In this document: positions 6,836 through 14,833 of the stretch, in pieces
Position numbering within the stretch: position 1 is the first letter of the stretch
How the letters are laid out: every line of letters begins with the position of its first letter
NCBI GenBank assembly: GCA_030638665.1
Contig: DAOWEF010000082.1
Location: forward strand, 1-21,703
Length of the DNA stretch: 21,703 bases
Reading direction: 5' to 3'
Source: Dehalococcoidia bacterium
GTDB lineage: Bacteria; Chloroflexota; Dehalococcoidia; E44-bin15
Made by a program: the position numbers and the translations under genes
The notes under the pieces: model-generated
Seen by the model: the letters and a program-made list of their open reading frames with translations, nothing else
What the model was told of the DNA's origin: nothing
The model's database searches: none

Positions 6836-7123
6836 TTGCGTGACTACGAACTCGTAGTGATCATCAGTCCATCGGTAGCCGATGAGGAAATTGCCGCTAC
6901 CATAGAGAAGATAAATCAATTCATCATCGATCGGGGTGGTTCCACCACCGAGGTGAATCAATGGGGTAGAAGGAAGCTTGCTTACCCGATAAGGAATTTT
7001 ATGGAAGGGAATTATGTACTCACTCAGTTCAGAATGGATCCCAAGCTAACTGCGGAGCTTGAAGCAAGCCTGGGACTCTCGGAGGAGATCCTGCGTCACC
7101 TGCTGGTCAGGTTGAGTGATTAG
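6836..7123 (+). CDS. rpsF: 30S ribosomal protein S6
   Basis: A 95-residue small-subunit protein that binds 16S rRNA together with S18. MRDYELVVIISP at the start, NQWGRRKLAYPIRNFMEGNYV in the middle and the closing EEILRHLLVRL are standard S6 segments. TTG at 6836-6838 is chosen because GGAGG (6824-6828) lies 7 bases upstream and the protein then begins exactly at the family consensus. The earlier in-frame ATG at 6803 adds 11 unconserved residues and lacks a ribosome site. It heads the conserved rpsF-ssb-rpsR arrangement. The stop is 17 bases from ssb. Confidence 0.95.
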   Translation: MRDYELVVIISPSVADEEIAATIEKINQFIIDRGGSTTEVNQWGRRKLAYPIRNFMEGNYVLTQFRMDPKLTAELEASLGLSEEILRHLLVRLSD

Positions 7124-7140
7124 GGGAAAGGAGTTTGGAG

Positions 7141-7560
7141 ATGGCGAGTTTGAATAAGATAATGGTTATTGGAAACCTTGGCACCGACCCCGAGATGCGT
7201 TTTACCCCCAGCGGTAACCAGGTTACCTCCTTTCGTCTCGCTACCACGCGGACCTACACCACCTCTGAAGGGGAGAGAAAGCAGGATACGGAGTGGTTTA
7301 CTGTGGTCACCTGGGGCAAGCTGGCGGAGACCTGCAATCAGTTCCTTGCCAAAGGGCGGCGGGCCTATGTTGAGGGAAGGCTGAGCACCCGTACCTGGGA
7401 GGGACAGGACGGCCAGAAGCGCTTCACCACTGAGATTGTGGCCAACAGGGTGATTTTCCTCGATCGCCCTGGAGCCGCCCCGCTTCCTGAGGAGGCTGAG
7501 GGGGCGGTGGAGGCGGTGGAGGCGGTGGAAGAGATACAGCCGGAGGAGCTCCCCTTCTAA
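7141..7560 (+). CDS. ssb: Single-stranded DNA-binding protein
   Basis: A 139-residue SSB that coats single-stranded DNA in replication and repair. The OB fold spans about residues 1-110, with MASLNKIMVIGNLGTDPEMRF, TEWFTVVTWGKLAETCNQFL and GRRAYVEGRLSTRTWEGQDG. The short acidic tail ends PEELPF, equivalent to the DDIPF tip that recruits partner proteins. The ATG at 7141 is chosen over a TTG two codons earlier because AGGAG (7129-7133) lies 7 bases before it. The tail contains three 9-base repeats (7504-7530) encoding AVEAVEAVE. It sits between rpsF and rpsR as in most bacteria. Confidence 0.95.
   Translation: MASLNKIMVIGNLGTDPEMRFTPSGNQVTSFRLATTRTYTTSEGERKQDTEWFTVVTWGKLAETCNQFLAKGRRAYVEGRLSTRTWEGQDGQKRFTTEIVANRVIFLDRPGAAPLPEEAEGAVEAVEAVEEIQPEELPF
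7504..7530 (+). repeat. Three tandem 9-base repeats in the ssb tail
   Basis: GCGGTGGAG, GCGGTGGAG and GCGGTGGAA follow one another in frame and encode AVE three times in the acidic linker of SSB. Unit changes would lengthen or shorten the linker without a frameshift. Confidence 0.8.
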
Positions 7561-7582
7561 AGGAATTAGGGGGAATTAAGAA

Positions 7583-7906
7583 ATGCCTGGAAGAAAGCCT
7601 GCAAGGTCATCGAAAGCAAAGGGAAGAGGAAGGCCCGGCGGCAGCGGGGGCAGGAGGTTTATCCCGAAGCGCAAGGTCTGCTCCTTCTGTGTTGCCCATG
7701 TGGAAACTATCGATTACAAGGACCCAGCGATGCTCCGTCGCTATATCTCGGATCGGGGAAAGATCGAGCCTCGTCGCCGCACCGGCACCTGTGCCAAGCA
7801 CCAGCGGGCACTGGCGATGGCGGTAAAGCGGGCGCGGCATCTCGCGCTACTCCCCTTTACCCCAGCCCATATTCAGCAGGCCGGCAGCATGGGCTCACGG
7901 GAATAA
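7583..7906 (+). CDS. rpsR: 30S ribosomal protein S18
   Basis: A 107-residue small-subunit protein that pairs with S6 on the 30S platform. The core [25 protein letters not shown] and the basic end [35 protein letters not shown] are unmistakable. Cys33, Cys36 and Cys70, with His73, suggest the zinc-binding form of S18. The first 28 residues are a basic, glycine-rich extension, making the protein longer than the usual 75-90. The ATG is preceded by AGGGGG about 9 bases upstream. It ends the ribosomal part of the operon; no terminator separates it from the next gene. Confidence 0.95.
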   Translation: MPGRKPARSSKAKGRGRPGGSGGRRFIPKRKVCSFCVAHVETIDYKDPAMLRRYISDRGKIEPRRRTGTCAKHQRALAMAVKRARHLALLPFTPAHIQQAGSMGSRE

Positions 7907-7975
7907 ACGCTTTCCCCACCTTAAACCTCCCTTCGATAGCTTCCAAAGCCCCCTAGAGCGCTTTATTACGAAAAA

Positions 7976-8986
7976 ATGGCGAAAAAAGTAAAGGCGCCAC
8001 CAAAGCGGGAGATCACCAAGCGTCGCCTGGCGCGATGGCAGTGGGAGAGGCGCAGGCGACGGATCATTATCGCCTCGGGCACACTGGTTATTACCGTAGT
8101 CCTGGCAATCATCGGCTATGGAGTCTATGCCACAATCATCGCCCCGACTGGGGAGCGGGTCACCACGGTGGGGGATAGGGTTTTTAGTCGGGCTGACTAT
8201 GCCGATGCGCTTCACCTGTGCCAGCTTGGCCTTTATCCATCTTCAGGTAACGAGCGTGAAGATCCTATTCTGTTCTTGGAGATGAACGATCTGGTGAAGC
8301 AGGGAGCTGAGGCTTTCATAATGGAGGGGGCGCCCGCTGACGAACTGAGCGTCACCGATGATGAGGTCACCCAAGGGATAAGACTCTTGATTGAAGAGGA
8401 TGGAGAACCACTTAGCGATGAGGAGTTCGAGGAGCGCTACCAGCAGGTGCTCAGCAACATGGGGCTTTCGGATGAGAAATTCCGAGAGGTGATTAAGACG
8501 GACCTATTACGAGATAAGCTGGGCAAATATTTCTTGGCCCAGATTCCCCAATCCGCCGAGCAGGTTCATGTGCAGGCGATCATGGTAGCCACCGAGGAAG
8601 AGGCACAGGTGGTAATGGGGAACCTGTCTGAGGGCGAGGATTTCGCCTCTCTTGCCGAGCAGCATGGTGATGGCGACCTGGGCTGGCTGCCCCGAGGGAT
8701 AATGATCCAGGAGTTTGACGAGATCGCCTTTAGCAGCAATATCGGTAACGTTAGCGAGCCCTTTTTTACTAATGATGGCTACTATATAATCAAAGTCCTG
8801 GACAAGGAGGAACGGGCGCTTGATGAAGAGGTACGAAAACAGCTAGCAACCAACGAACTTGCTAGCTGGCTTGTGCAGGAGAGGGAGAATAAGGTGGAGC
8901 GCAACCCGAAGTACGATCAGGAAAATCCGGAATATATGAAAAATCTGGAAGACCTTTATGAGTGGGCCTTAGACCGAATAAGTTAG
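7976..8986 (+). CDS. Membrane-anchored PpiC/SurA-like peptidyl-prolyl isomerase
   Basis: A 336-residue foldase. A very basic cytoplasmic N-terminus (RRLARWQWERRRRR, 17-29) precedes one membrane segment (about 31-53), so the bulk faces outward. Residues 60-190 form a SurA-N-like chaperone region with an acidic helix-rich stretch. A parvulin domain occupies about 196-280: VHVQAIMVATEEEA, FASLAEQHGDGDLGWLPRGIMIQEFDEIAF and GYYIIKVLDKEE. The usual catalytic histidine pattern is only partly kept (His198 present), so isomerase activity is not certain. A C-terminal helical tail follows. No good ribosome site precedes the ATG. It lies between rpsR and hom on the same strand. Confidence 0.85.
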   Translation: MAKKVKAPPKREITKRRLARWQWERRRRRIIIASGTLVITVVLAIIGYGVYATIIAPTGERVTTVGDRVFSRADYADALHLCQLGLYPSSGNEREDPILFLEMNDLVKQGAEAFIMEGAPADELSVTDDEVTQGIRLLIEEDGEPLSDEEFEERYQQVLSNMGLSDEKFREVIKTDLLRDKLGKYFLAQIPQSAEQVHVQAIMVATEEEAQVVMGNLSEGEDFASLAEQHGDGDLGWLPRGIMIQEFDEIAFSSNIGNVSEPFFTNDGYYIIKVLDKEERALDEEVRKQLATNELASWLVQERENKVERNPKYDQENPEYMKNLEDLYEWALDRIS

Positions 8987-9001
8987 CGGAGGAAATGACA
9001 A

Positions 9002-10300
9002 TTGGGTAAAAAGGAGAGCATCGGGATCGGACTGCTGGGGCTGGGCGTGGTGGGCGGCAGCGTGGCCAGGGCGCTATCCGGGCGGGCGGAGGCACTCGAT
9101 GCTCAGGTGGGCTGCCCGCTACGCCTGAGGAAAATAGCGGAGAAAGACCTCGCCAAGACACGCGCTTCTAAGATGGACTCCGATCTCTTTACCACCGACC
9201 CGGCAGAGGTCATAGGCGACCCGGAGATCGATATAATAATCGAGGTTCTGGGCGGCGAGCACCCCGCCATGGAATTTATCAACGAGGCGCTGAATAGGGG
9301 GAAATATGTTGTCACTTCCAATAAGGAGGTGATGGCAAAGCATTTCCCCGAGTTCCTCTCCCTGGCCAAAGAGAATGGAGTTGACATCCTCTACGAGGCC
9401 AGTGTGGGCGGGGGCATCCCCCTGATCGCCCCATTCAAGCAGGACCTTTTAGCCAATGAGATCTCGGCTATTTATGCCATTATCAATGGCACCACCAACT
9501 ACATCCTTACCAGGATGGCCTCCGAGGGGCTCGACTTCTCCTCGGCGCTGAAGCAGGCGCAGGAGCTTGGCTACGCTGAAGCCGACCCCACAAACGATAT
9601 CGAGGGGATAGACGCAGCTTACAAGCTCGCCATACTCACCTCCCTGGCCTTTCGAGTCGAGGTGCACCCCGATGACATCTATCGGGAGGGCATTTCCCGC
9701 CTCTCATCCCGCGACTTCCGCTACGCAAAGGAGCTGGGCTACGAGATAAAGCTCCTCGCCATCGCCAAAGAGCAGGATGGCGCCGTTGAGGTGCGTGTCC
9801 ACCCTGTTTTCCTTCCCCAAGACCTGCTCCTGGCCAAGGTGGATGGCGTCTATAATGCGGTTCAGGTGGAGGGCGACCTGGTGGGGCGAGTGCTATTCTA
9901 CGGGCAGGGGGCAGGCCCTTCTCCCACTTCAAGCGCCGTGATCGCCGATGTAATCGATGTCGCACAGCGGATCAACCGCGGGGTAAGTATCAGCCCCGCA
10001 TTGCGGCTGGACCCTAAAAAGCGGATCAAGCCTATCTCGGAGATCGAGACCCGGTACTATCTCAGGATGAGTACCGTCGATCGCCCCGGCGTACTGGCCA
10101 AGATCTCCAAGGTCATGGGCGACAACCAGATCAGCATCTCCTCGGTGATTCAGAAGGAGAGCGATGTCTCCGCCGATATGGCGGAGATCGTGCTCATGAC
10201 CTACCCGGCGAAGGAGCAGGCAATGCAACAGGCGATGGGCGAGATCGAGCGCCTCGACGTAGTGCGGGAGATCTCGAACTTCGTCCGCGCGGAGGACTGA
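9002..10300 (+). CDS. hom: Homoserine dehydrogenase with ACT domain
   Basis: A 432-residue NAD(P)-dependent enzyme that reduces aspartate semialdehyde to homoserine in the threonine/methionine branch. The Rossmann loop GLLGLGVVGGSVA is at 10-22. Catalytic-domain hallmarks are VVTSNKEVMA (103-112, Lys108), EASVGGGIPLI (132-142), INGTTNYILTRM (161-172) and YAEADPTNDIEGIDAAYKL (191-209) with the proton-relay Lys208. Residues about 352-430 form an ACT domain beginning YYLRMSTVDRPGVLAKI, suggesting feedback control by threonine or a related amino acid. TTG 9002 is chosen because GGAGG (8988-8992) lies 9 bases upstream, and the ATG at 8995 runs into a stop after four codons. It is followed by the cupin gene and then thrC. 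Confidence 0.95.
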   Translation: MGKKESIGIGLLGLGVVGGSVARALSGRAEALDAQVGCPLRLRKIAEKDLAKTRASKMDSDLFTTDPAEVIGDPEIDIIIEVLGGEHPAMEFINEALNRGKYVVTSNKEVMAKHFPEFLSLAKENGVDILYEASVGGGIPLIAPFKQDLLANEISAIYAIINGTTNYILTRMASEGLDFSSALKQAQELGYAEADPTNDIEGIDAAYKLAILTSLAFRVEVHPDDIYREGISRLSSRDFRYAKELGYEIKLLAIAKEQDGAVEVRVHPVFLPQDLLLAKVDGVYNAVQVEGDLVGRVLFYGQGAGPSPTSSAVIADVIDVAQRINRGVSISPALRLDPKKRIKPISEIETRYYLRMSTVDRPGVLAKISKVMGDNQISISSVIQKESDVSADMAEIVLMTYPAKEQAMQQAMGEIERLDVVREISNFVRAED

Positions 10301-10352
10301 AGGGCTACGTCCATATAATATGAACGGGTCGGCCGATTAGATAAAAAGAGTC

Positions 10353-10835
10353 ATGAAGAAGGAGTATTTGAAGGACTTAAATGCTGTAGTTAGAATATTA
10401 TTAAAGGATTCGTCTGTTAAAGAAACTGTGGACAATCTTAAGGCGCAGATTCAAAAATCGGATGAGCCCTTTGTTTGGGAGACCATAGGCATAACCCCTT
10501 TTAAAGATAGATTTCTTCCAGAGATCCAGTCTGTTTGGACATTTGTTCTTAGGAGAAATACTCCTTCTGTTGCTCATTATCATCCTAATAGTATTCAACA
10601 TACGGTAATGATTGACGGGAAAGGGAAAGTTAAAATTGCCAAACAATGGAAAGAACTGAGATTATTTGATCCACAGGATGATGAAAGTTGGTATATTATT
10701 GATAAAAATGTGCCCCATGAATTCTACCCGGAAGAGCAAGAGATGATAGTTATTTCTTTACACACATGTTCTAGCAACGAGCTTATAGAGATAGAGTATG
10801 ATAGCGGTAGACAACGTTCATACGAACCTGAATGA
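10353..10835 (+). CDS. Cupin-like protein, AT-rich, probably acquired
   Basis: A 160-residue protein with a likely single cupin barrel. [24 protein letters not shown] (about 71-94) looks like cupin motif 1 with metal-type histidines, and [20 protein letters not shown] resembles motif 2. The N-terminal 50 residues are helical and charged. Its base composition is strikingly AT-rich (sample 60-base blocks of about 30-48% GC against roughly 57% in hom), and codon use is unlike both neighbours. It sits between hom and thrC, normally adjacent genes, and its stop overlaps an ATG by the ATGA pattern. I do not recognise a specific function; cupins include isomerases, dioxygenases and small-molecule binders. 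Transfer from an AT-richer source is inferred. Confidence 0.75.
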   Translation: MKKEYLKDLNAVVRILLKDSSVKETVDNLKAQIQKSDEPFVWETIGITPFKDRFLPEIQSVWTFVLRRNTPSVAHYHPNSIQHTVMIDGKGKVKIAKQWKELRLFDPQDDESWYIIDKNVPHEFYPEEQEMIVISLHTCSSNELIEIEYDSGRQRSYEPE

Positions 10836-10847
10836 ATATACAGCGAC

Positions 10848-10884
10848 TTCGCCTAACAGAGCGTATCTGGCTTCGTGAGGCGAA
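10848..10884. repeat. Inverted repeat at the cupin/thrC junction
   Basis: TTCGCCT (10848-10854) and AGGCGAA (10878-10884) are exact reverse complements around a 23-base loop, just after the cupin stop and before the conserved start of threonine synthase. It may mark the downstream edge of the inserted segment or form a hairpin in the message. Confidence 0.45.
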
Positions 10885-10912
10885 AATCGGTTGCCAGGCG
10901 ATAAAAATTAAA

Positions 10913-11965
10913 ATGGGCGAAAAAGGCGTTTTAGAACGATACGAAGAATTCCTCCCCATCACCCTACATACCCCCATCATCACACTGGGGGAGGGGGATA
11001 CCCCTCTGGTTCGCTCGCGGCAGATCGAGAAGGAGCTGGGGTGCGAGCTTTACTTCAAGCTTGAGGGGTGCAATCCCACCGGCTCCTTCAAGGACCGCGG
11101 GATGGTGGTTGCCGTGGCCAAGGCGGTGGAGGAGGGGAGCAAGGCCATTATCTGCGCCTCCACCGGCAATACCAGCGCCTCGGCGGCTGCCTTCGGTGCG
11201 AGATTCGGGCTGCAGACCATTGTCATCATCCCCGAGGGAAAGATCGCCCAGGGGAAGCTGTCCCAGGCCCTTATCTATGGGGCCAGGATCATTGCCATCG
11301 ATGGCAACTTCGACCAGGCGCTGCAAATTGTGCGCACCCTGACCCAGAAACATCCCCTCACCCTGGTCAATTCCCTTAACCCCAATCGCATCGAGGGGCA
11401 GAAGACCGCCGCCTTTGAGATCGTAGATGCGCTGGGCGATGCCCCGGACTACCACTTCATCCCGGTGGGCAATGCGGGAAATATCACCGCCTACTGGAAG
11501 GGCTATATAGAGTATCATCAGGCGGGTCGTTCCACCAAAAAGCCGAGGATGATGGGATTTCAGGCTGAAGGGGCGTCCCCTATTGTCCAGGGGAGGGCCT
11601 TTGAGCACCCGGAGACGGTAGCCACAGCGATCAGGATCGGCAACCCGGCAAGCTGGCAGGAGGCGGTAGCCGCCAGGGATGAATCGGGTGGTATCATCGA
11701 CTCGGTCACCGATGAAGATATCCTCTCCGCCTATCGCCTGCTCGCTACCTCGGAAGGCATCTTCGGCGAGCCGGCCTCTGCGGCCTCCGTGGCCGGTCTG
11801 TTGAAGGTGACGGGACAGGGCATGAGCCTGAAGGACAAAAAAGTGGTCTGCATCATCACCGGCGCCGGGCTGAAGGACCCGGATACTGCGATAGAATGCG
11901 CCCAGCCTCCTGCTGAGCTTCCCGCGGAGCTCGCCGCTATCGAGCGAGCATTGGGACTGGAATGA
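10913..11965 (+). CDS. thrC: Threonine synthase
   Basis: A 350-residue PLP enzyme converting O-phosphohomoserine to threonine, the last step of the pathway begun here by hom. [30 protein letters not shown] with the PLP Lys60, [13 protein letters not shown] and PVGNAGN (PLP phosphate loop) are standard for the short class of threonine synthase. ATG 10913 is chosen because family similarity begins there. The in-frame ATG at 10832, overlapping the cupin stop, would add 27 unconserved residues running through an inverted repeat. Neither has a strong Shine-Dalgarno. It lies upstream of the flavin-reductase-like gene on the same strand. Confidence 0.93.
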   Translation: MGEKGVLERYEEFLPITLHTPIITLGEGDTPLVRSRQIEKELGCELYFKLEGCNPTGSFKDRGMVVAVAKAVEEGSKAIICASTGNTSASAAAFGARFGLQTIVIIPEGKIAQGKLSQALIYGARIIAIDGNFDQALQIVRTLTQKHPLTLVNSLNPNRIEGQKTAAFEIVDALGDAPDYHFIPVGNAGNITAYWKGYIEYHQAGRSTKKPRMMGFQAEGASPIVQGRAFEHPETVATAIRIGNPASWQEAVAARDESGGIIDSVTDEDILSAYRLLATSEGIFGEPASAASVAGLLKVTGQGMSLKDKKVVCIITGAGLKDPDTAIECAQPPAELPAELAAIERALGLE

Positions 11966-11986
11966 TGCTGAGGAAAGGAGGTCTCA

Positions 11987-12565
11987 ATGGCTAAAGTGAG
12001 CCAAGAAGGTGCAGGAAAGTACTCTCACCACTACCCCAGGGTGGCCCTCATAGTCACCGTCCACGCCGGGGGAAAGGACAACTGCATGGCCGTAGCATGG
12101 CACTCCTCCATTTCAGTTAATCCTCCCCTGTTTGGGGTTTCCATCGCCCCGAAAAGGCTCACCATGGAGATGATACTTGAGTCCAAGGAGTTTGGGGTGA
12201 ACTTCATGCCCGTTGAGAAGGCGGAACTCATAGCTTCGGTGGGTGGCATCTCGGGCAGGGAGGGGGACAAGTTCCAGAGGTGGGGAATCGAAAAGGAGAA
12301 GCCGCTGAAGACGTCGGTGCCCATCTTGAAGGATGCCTATGCCTGTTACGAGTGCCGGCTGGTGGACCATAAAACCTATGGCGACCATGTGTGGGTTGTT
12401 GGCGAGATACTAGCTTCCCACTTTGAGGAGAAGCTATTTACCAGGGAGCAGGCGCTCAATCTGGAACGCGTCTCACCCGCCCTTTACCTTGGGGCGGAGC
12501 TCTATACTATTCCGGCAAAGGATACCATCCGACACTTGGACCGCAAGGTCTACGGGAAACGCTGA
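11987..12565 (+). CDS. Flavin reductase-like, FMN-binding split-barrel protein
   Basis: A 192-residue protein of the flavin reductase-like (FMN-binding split barrel) family. PRVALIVTVHAGGKDNCMAVAWHSSISVNPPLFGVSI (17-53) is the flavin-binding beta-barrel start, and FGVNFMPVEKAELIASVGG (69-87) and YGDHVWVVGEI (131-141) follow the family order. Such proteins carry FMN and reduce flavin or other small electron acceptors, often in anaerobes. The substrate here is unknown. A strong AAAGGAGGT sits just before the ATG. It is 21 bases after thrC and 11 before folE, so the three genes are likely one transcript. Confidence 0.85.
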   Translation: MAKVSQEGAGKYSHHYPRVALIVTVHAGGKDNCMAVAWHSSISVNPPLFGVSIAPKRLTMEMILESKEFGVNFMPVEKAELIASVGGISGREGDKFQRWGIEKEKPLKTSVPILKDAYACYECRLVDHKTYGDHVWVVGEILASHFEEKLFTREQALNLERVSPALYLGAELYTIPAKDTIRHLDRKVYGKR

Positions 12566-12576
12566 AAGGAGGGCCA

Positions 12577-13137
12577 TTGGTCGACGAGCGCAATATTGAG
12601 AAAGCAGTGCTCTCCATAATCGAAGCGATCGGTGAAGACCCAACGAGGGAGGGCATGGTGGGGACCCCCAGGCGCATCGCCGAGATGTATGCCGAGCTTT
12701 TCATGGGTATCGGCGTCGACCCCAAGGAGGAGCTTACCGTCGGCTTTGAGGAAGGGCACCACGAGATGGTGATTATCAAGGACATCCCCTTCTACTCACT
12801 GTGTGAGCATCACCTACTACCCTTCTACGGGATGGCTCACATCGGCTATATCCCCAAGGGGCGCGTTGTCGGTGCCTCAAAACTGGCCCGCGTTGTAGAG
12901 ATTTTGTCAAAGCGACCCCAGATTCAGGAGAGACTGACCACCCAGATCGCGGAGACAATCATGGAAGCCCTCGAGCCCAATGGGGTGGCGGTGGTGATCC
13001 AGGCGGAGCACATGTGCATGACCCTGCGGGGGGTGAAAAAGCCGGGGTCGAACATCATCACCTCAGCGAACAGGGGGCTGTTCCGTACTAATGCAGCCAC
13101 CCGCGCCGAATTCCTCTCACTGGTGCAAGGGCGTTAG
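12577..13137 (+). CDS. folE: GTP cyclohydrolase I
   Basis: A 186-residue type I enzyme that opens GTP to 7,8-dihydroneopterin triphosphate, the first step to tetrahydrofolate and other pterins. The zinc ligands are visible as Cys76 and His79 in YSLCEHHLLPF and Cys147 in EHMCMTLRGVKKPGS. GEDPTREGMVGTPRRIAEMY (19-38) and GASKLARVVEILSKRPQIQERLTTQIA (99-125) complete the family pattern. The length is usual. TTG 12577 is chosen because AAGGAGGG (12566-12573) lies immediately upstream and the protein then starts at the family position. It closes the plus-strand run that began with rpsF. No good terminator is seen in the 90 bases before the convergent MFS gene. Confidence 0.95.
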   Translation: MVDERNIEKAVLSIIEAIGEDPTREGMVGTPRRIAEMYAELFMGIGVDPKEELTVGFEEGHHEMVIIKDIPFYSLCEHHLLPFYGMAHIGYIPKGRVVGASKLARVVEILSKRPQIQERLTTQIAETIMEALEPNGVAVVIQAEHMCMTLRGVKKPGSNIITSANRGLFRTNAATRAEFLSLVQGR

Positions 13138-13227
13138 TTTCGCTCTACAGCCATTACTTGTTTCCGAGACGGGGGATTGTTGGCTTTTTTAGCGGAGTTG
13201 TTAAATCTCTTCCCTCCCCTGACCAGC

Positions 13228-14829
13228 TTATAGATGCTTACGCAGCGGGATTTCCTTGATGAAGAAGTTTACCAGAAAAGCCACAGCGATCACGCCAAGA
13301 GCAACCAGGAAGACCTCCGTCAGAGCTGAATTCAGAGCCTCGCGCAGCGTTGATAGTAACTGCTGAAAAATCTCAGCGCCCTGAGACCCCATGTTTTCGA
13401 AAAAGCTTCTCAGCTCATCCTGTGCCTCTGGGCTGACCAGCGCCTGGGGGTTATCGACAATGGAGGATAATTGCTCAGAGGGAACAACAGCCGATACCTC
13501 GGGCGGGAGACCTCCCATGAACTCGGTTGCGAAGCGGCGGGTCATTAAGGAACCTACGACAGCCAACCCTAAAGCGCCGCCGATAGAGCGGAAGAAAGCA
13601 TTTGTTGAGGTGGCTATTCCCATAACGGAATAAGGCACGGCGTTCTGAACCGCAATGATGTACATGGGCATAGTGATGCCCAAGCCGAAGCCCATCACAA
13701 CTATGTTCATTATGGCCGTCGCATAGCTGGTTTCCACCGTCATCCTGGAGAGTAGAAAGAAACCCAGAGCCATGATTATAATGCCGGCCGTGCCCTGGAG
13801 CCGATAGTGCCCTCCTGCGCGCGAAAGCACCTGGCCGGAGATCACACTACCCACCACTAAACCCAGCATCATAGGCGTCAGAAAACCGCCGCTGGCTGTG
13901 GCGGATGTCCCCAGCACCCCCTGGAAGTAAAGCGGGATAAATATAATACCGGTGAACATGCCAAAGCCCAAGATGAAGGTGACTATCGATGCTATGGTCA
14001 CTATCCGGTTCCTGAAGATCCACAGGGGCAGGATGGGTTCTTTAGCCCGGCTCTCGATTATTATGAAGAGGAGCAACATGGCCAGTGAGAAAGCGAACAT
14101 GAACAGGATGGGGAAGGAGATCCAATCGTAATTAACATCGGCCCAGGATAGAGCCAGCATCAGCGGGACCACAGTAAGTATCAAGGTTATTATTCCGGCA
14201 TAGTCAACCCTGTGTTTCCGAACGCCGGGTCGCAGCTGAGGGAAGAAGAATATAAACAGGAGCATGATAAGTATACCGAAAGGGATGTTGATGAAAAAGA
14301 TCCAGTTCCAGGAGAGGTTGTCGGTTATGTAGCCGCCGAGAGTGGGCCCGATGACGGATGATAAGCCAAACACCCCGGAGAGGAGTCCCACATATTTCCC
14401 GCGTTCGGCTGGTGAGAAAAGGTCGCCGATGGTGATGAAGGCCATACCCATTATGGCCCCGGCGCCTATGCCCTGAAATGCCCTGAAGGCGATGAGCTGC
14501 ATCATCGTCTGGCTGGTGCCGCAGAGGATAGAGCCCACTATGAAAACCGCTATCCCGCCGATAAGGAACCACTTGCGGCCGTACATATCGCTCAGCTTGC
14601 CGGCAATCAGCAACGTTATAGTGGAGGCGATAATGTAAGCGGTGGCCACCCAGGTGTACTGGGCGAATCCGCCAAGGTCGGTGATGATCCGCGGCATGGC
14701 CGTGCCGACAACCGTCTGGTCCAGCGAGGCGAAGAACAGGGCCAGCATAACGCCTGCCATGGTAAGAACCACCTGCCGTTTTGGCAGTTCACGGTGGCCA
14801 GTCTTTTCGGCCTTTAAATCGTTATCCAT
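13228..14829 (-). CDS. DHA2-family (14-TM) MFS drug exporter
   Basis: A 533-residue major facilitator protein of the EmrB/QacA type, a proton-driven multidrug exporter in the cytoplasmic membrane. LDQTVVGTAMPRI (36-48) is the conserved acidic helix-1 motif, GKLSDMYGRK (77-86) is MFS motif A, RAFQGIGAG (116-124) is the helix-4 segment, and GLSSVIGPTLGGYITD (155-170) is antiporter motif C. About 14 hydrophobic helices are visible, with a polar loop of roughly 80 residues before the last one (about 430-500), as usual for DHA2 proteins. The ATG is 4 bases after the ABC permease stop, so it is the third gene of an efflux operon. The substrate is unknown. Confidence 0.92.
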   Translation of the reverse strand: MDNDLKAEKTGHRELPKRQVVLTMAGVMLALFFASLDQTVVGTAMPRIITDLGGFAQYTWVATAYIIASTITLLIAGKLSDMYGRKWFLIGGIAVFIVGSILCGTSQTMMQLIAFRAFQGIGAGAIMGMAFITIGDLFSPAERGKYVGLLSGVFGLSSVIGPTLGGYITDNLSWNWIFFINIPFGILIMLLFIFFFPQLRPGVRKHRVDYAGIITLILTVVPLMLALSWADVNYDWISFPILFMFAFSLAMLLLFIIIESRAKEPILPLWIFRNRIVTIASIVTFILGFGMFTGIIFIPLYFQGVLGTSATASGGFLTPMMLGLVVGSVISGQVLSRAGGHYRLQGTAGIIIMALGFFLLSRMTVETSYATAIMNIVVMGFGLGITMPMYIIAVQNAVPYSVMGIATSTNAFFRSIGGALGLAVVGSLMTRRFATEFMGGLPPEVSAVVPSEQLSSIVDNPQALVSPEAQDELRSFFENMGSQGAEIFQQLLSTLREALNSALTEVFLVALGVIAVAFLVNFFIKEIPLRKHL

Positions 14830-14833
14830 AAAG

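Noticed and set aside
10848..10900. Integron attC-like site after the cupin gene (GCCTAAC fits RYYYAAC)
   Set aside because: No matching GTTRRRY core is found at the other end, so the paired attC structure is missing.
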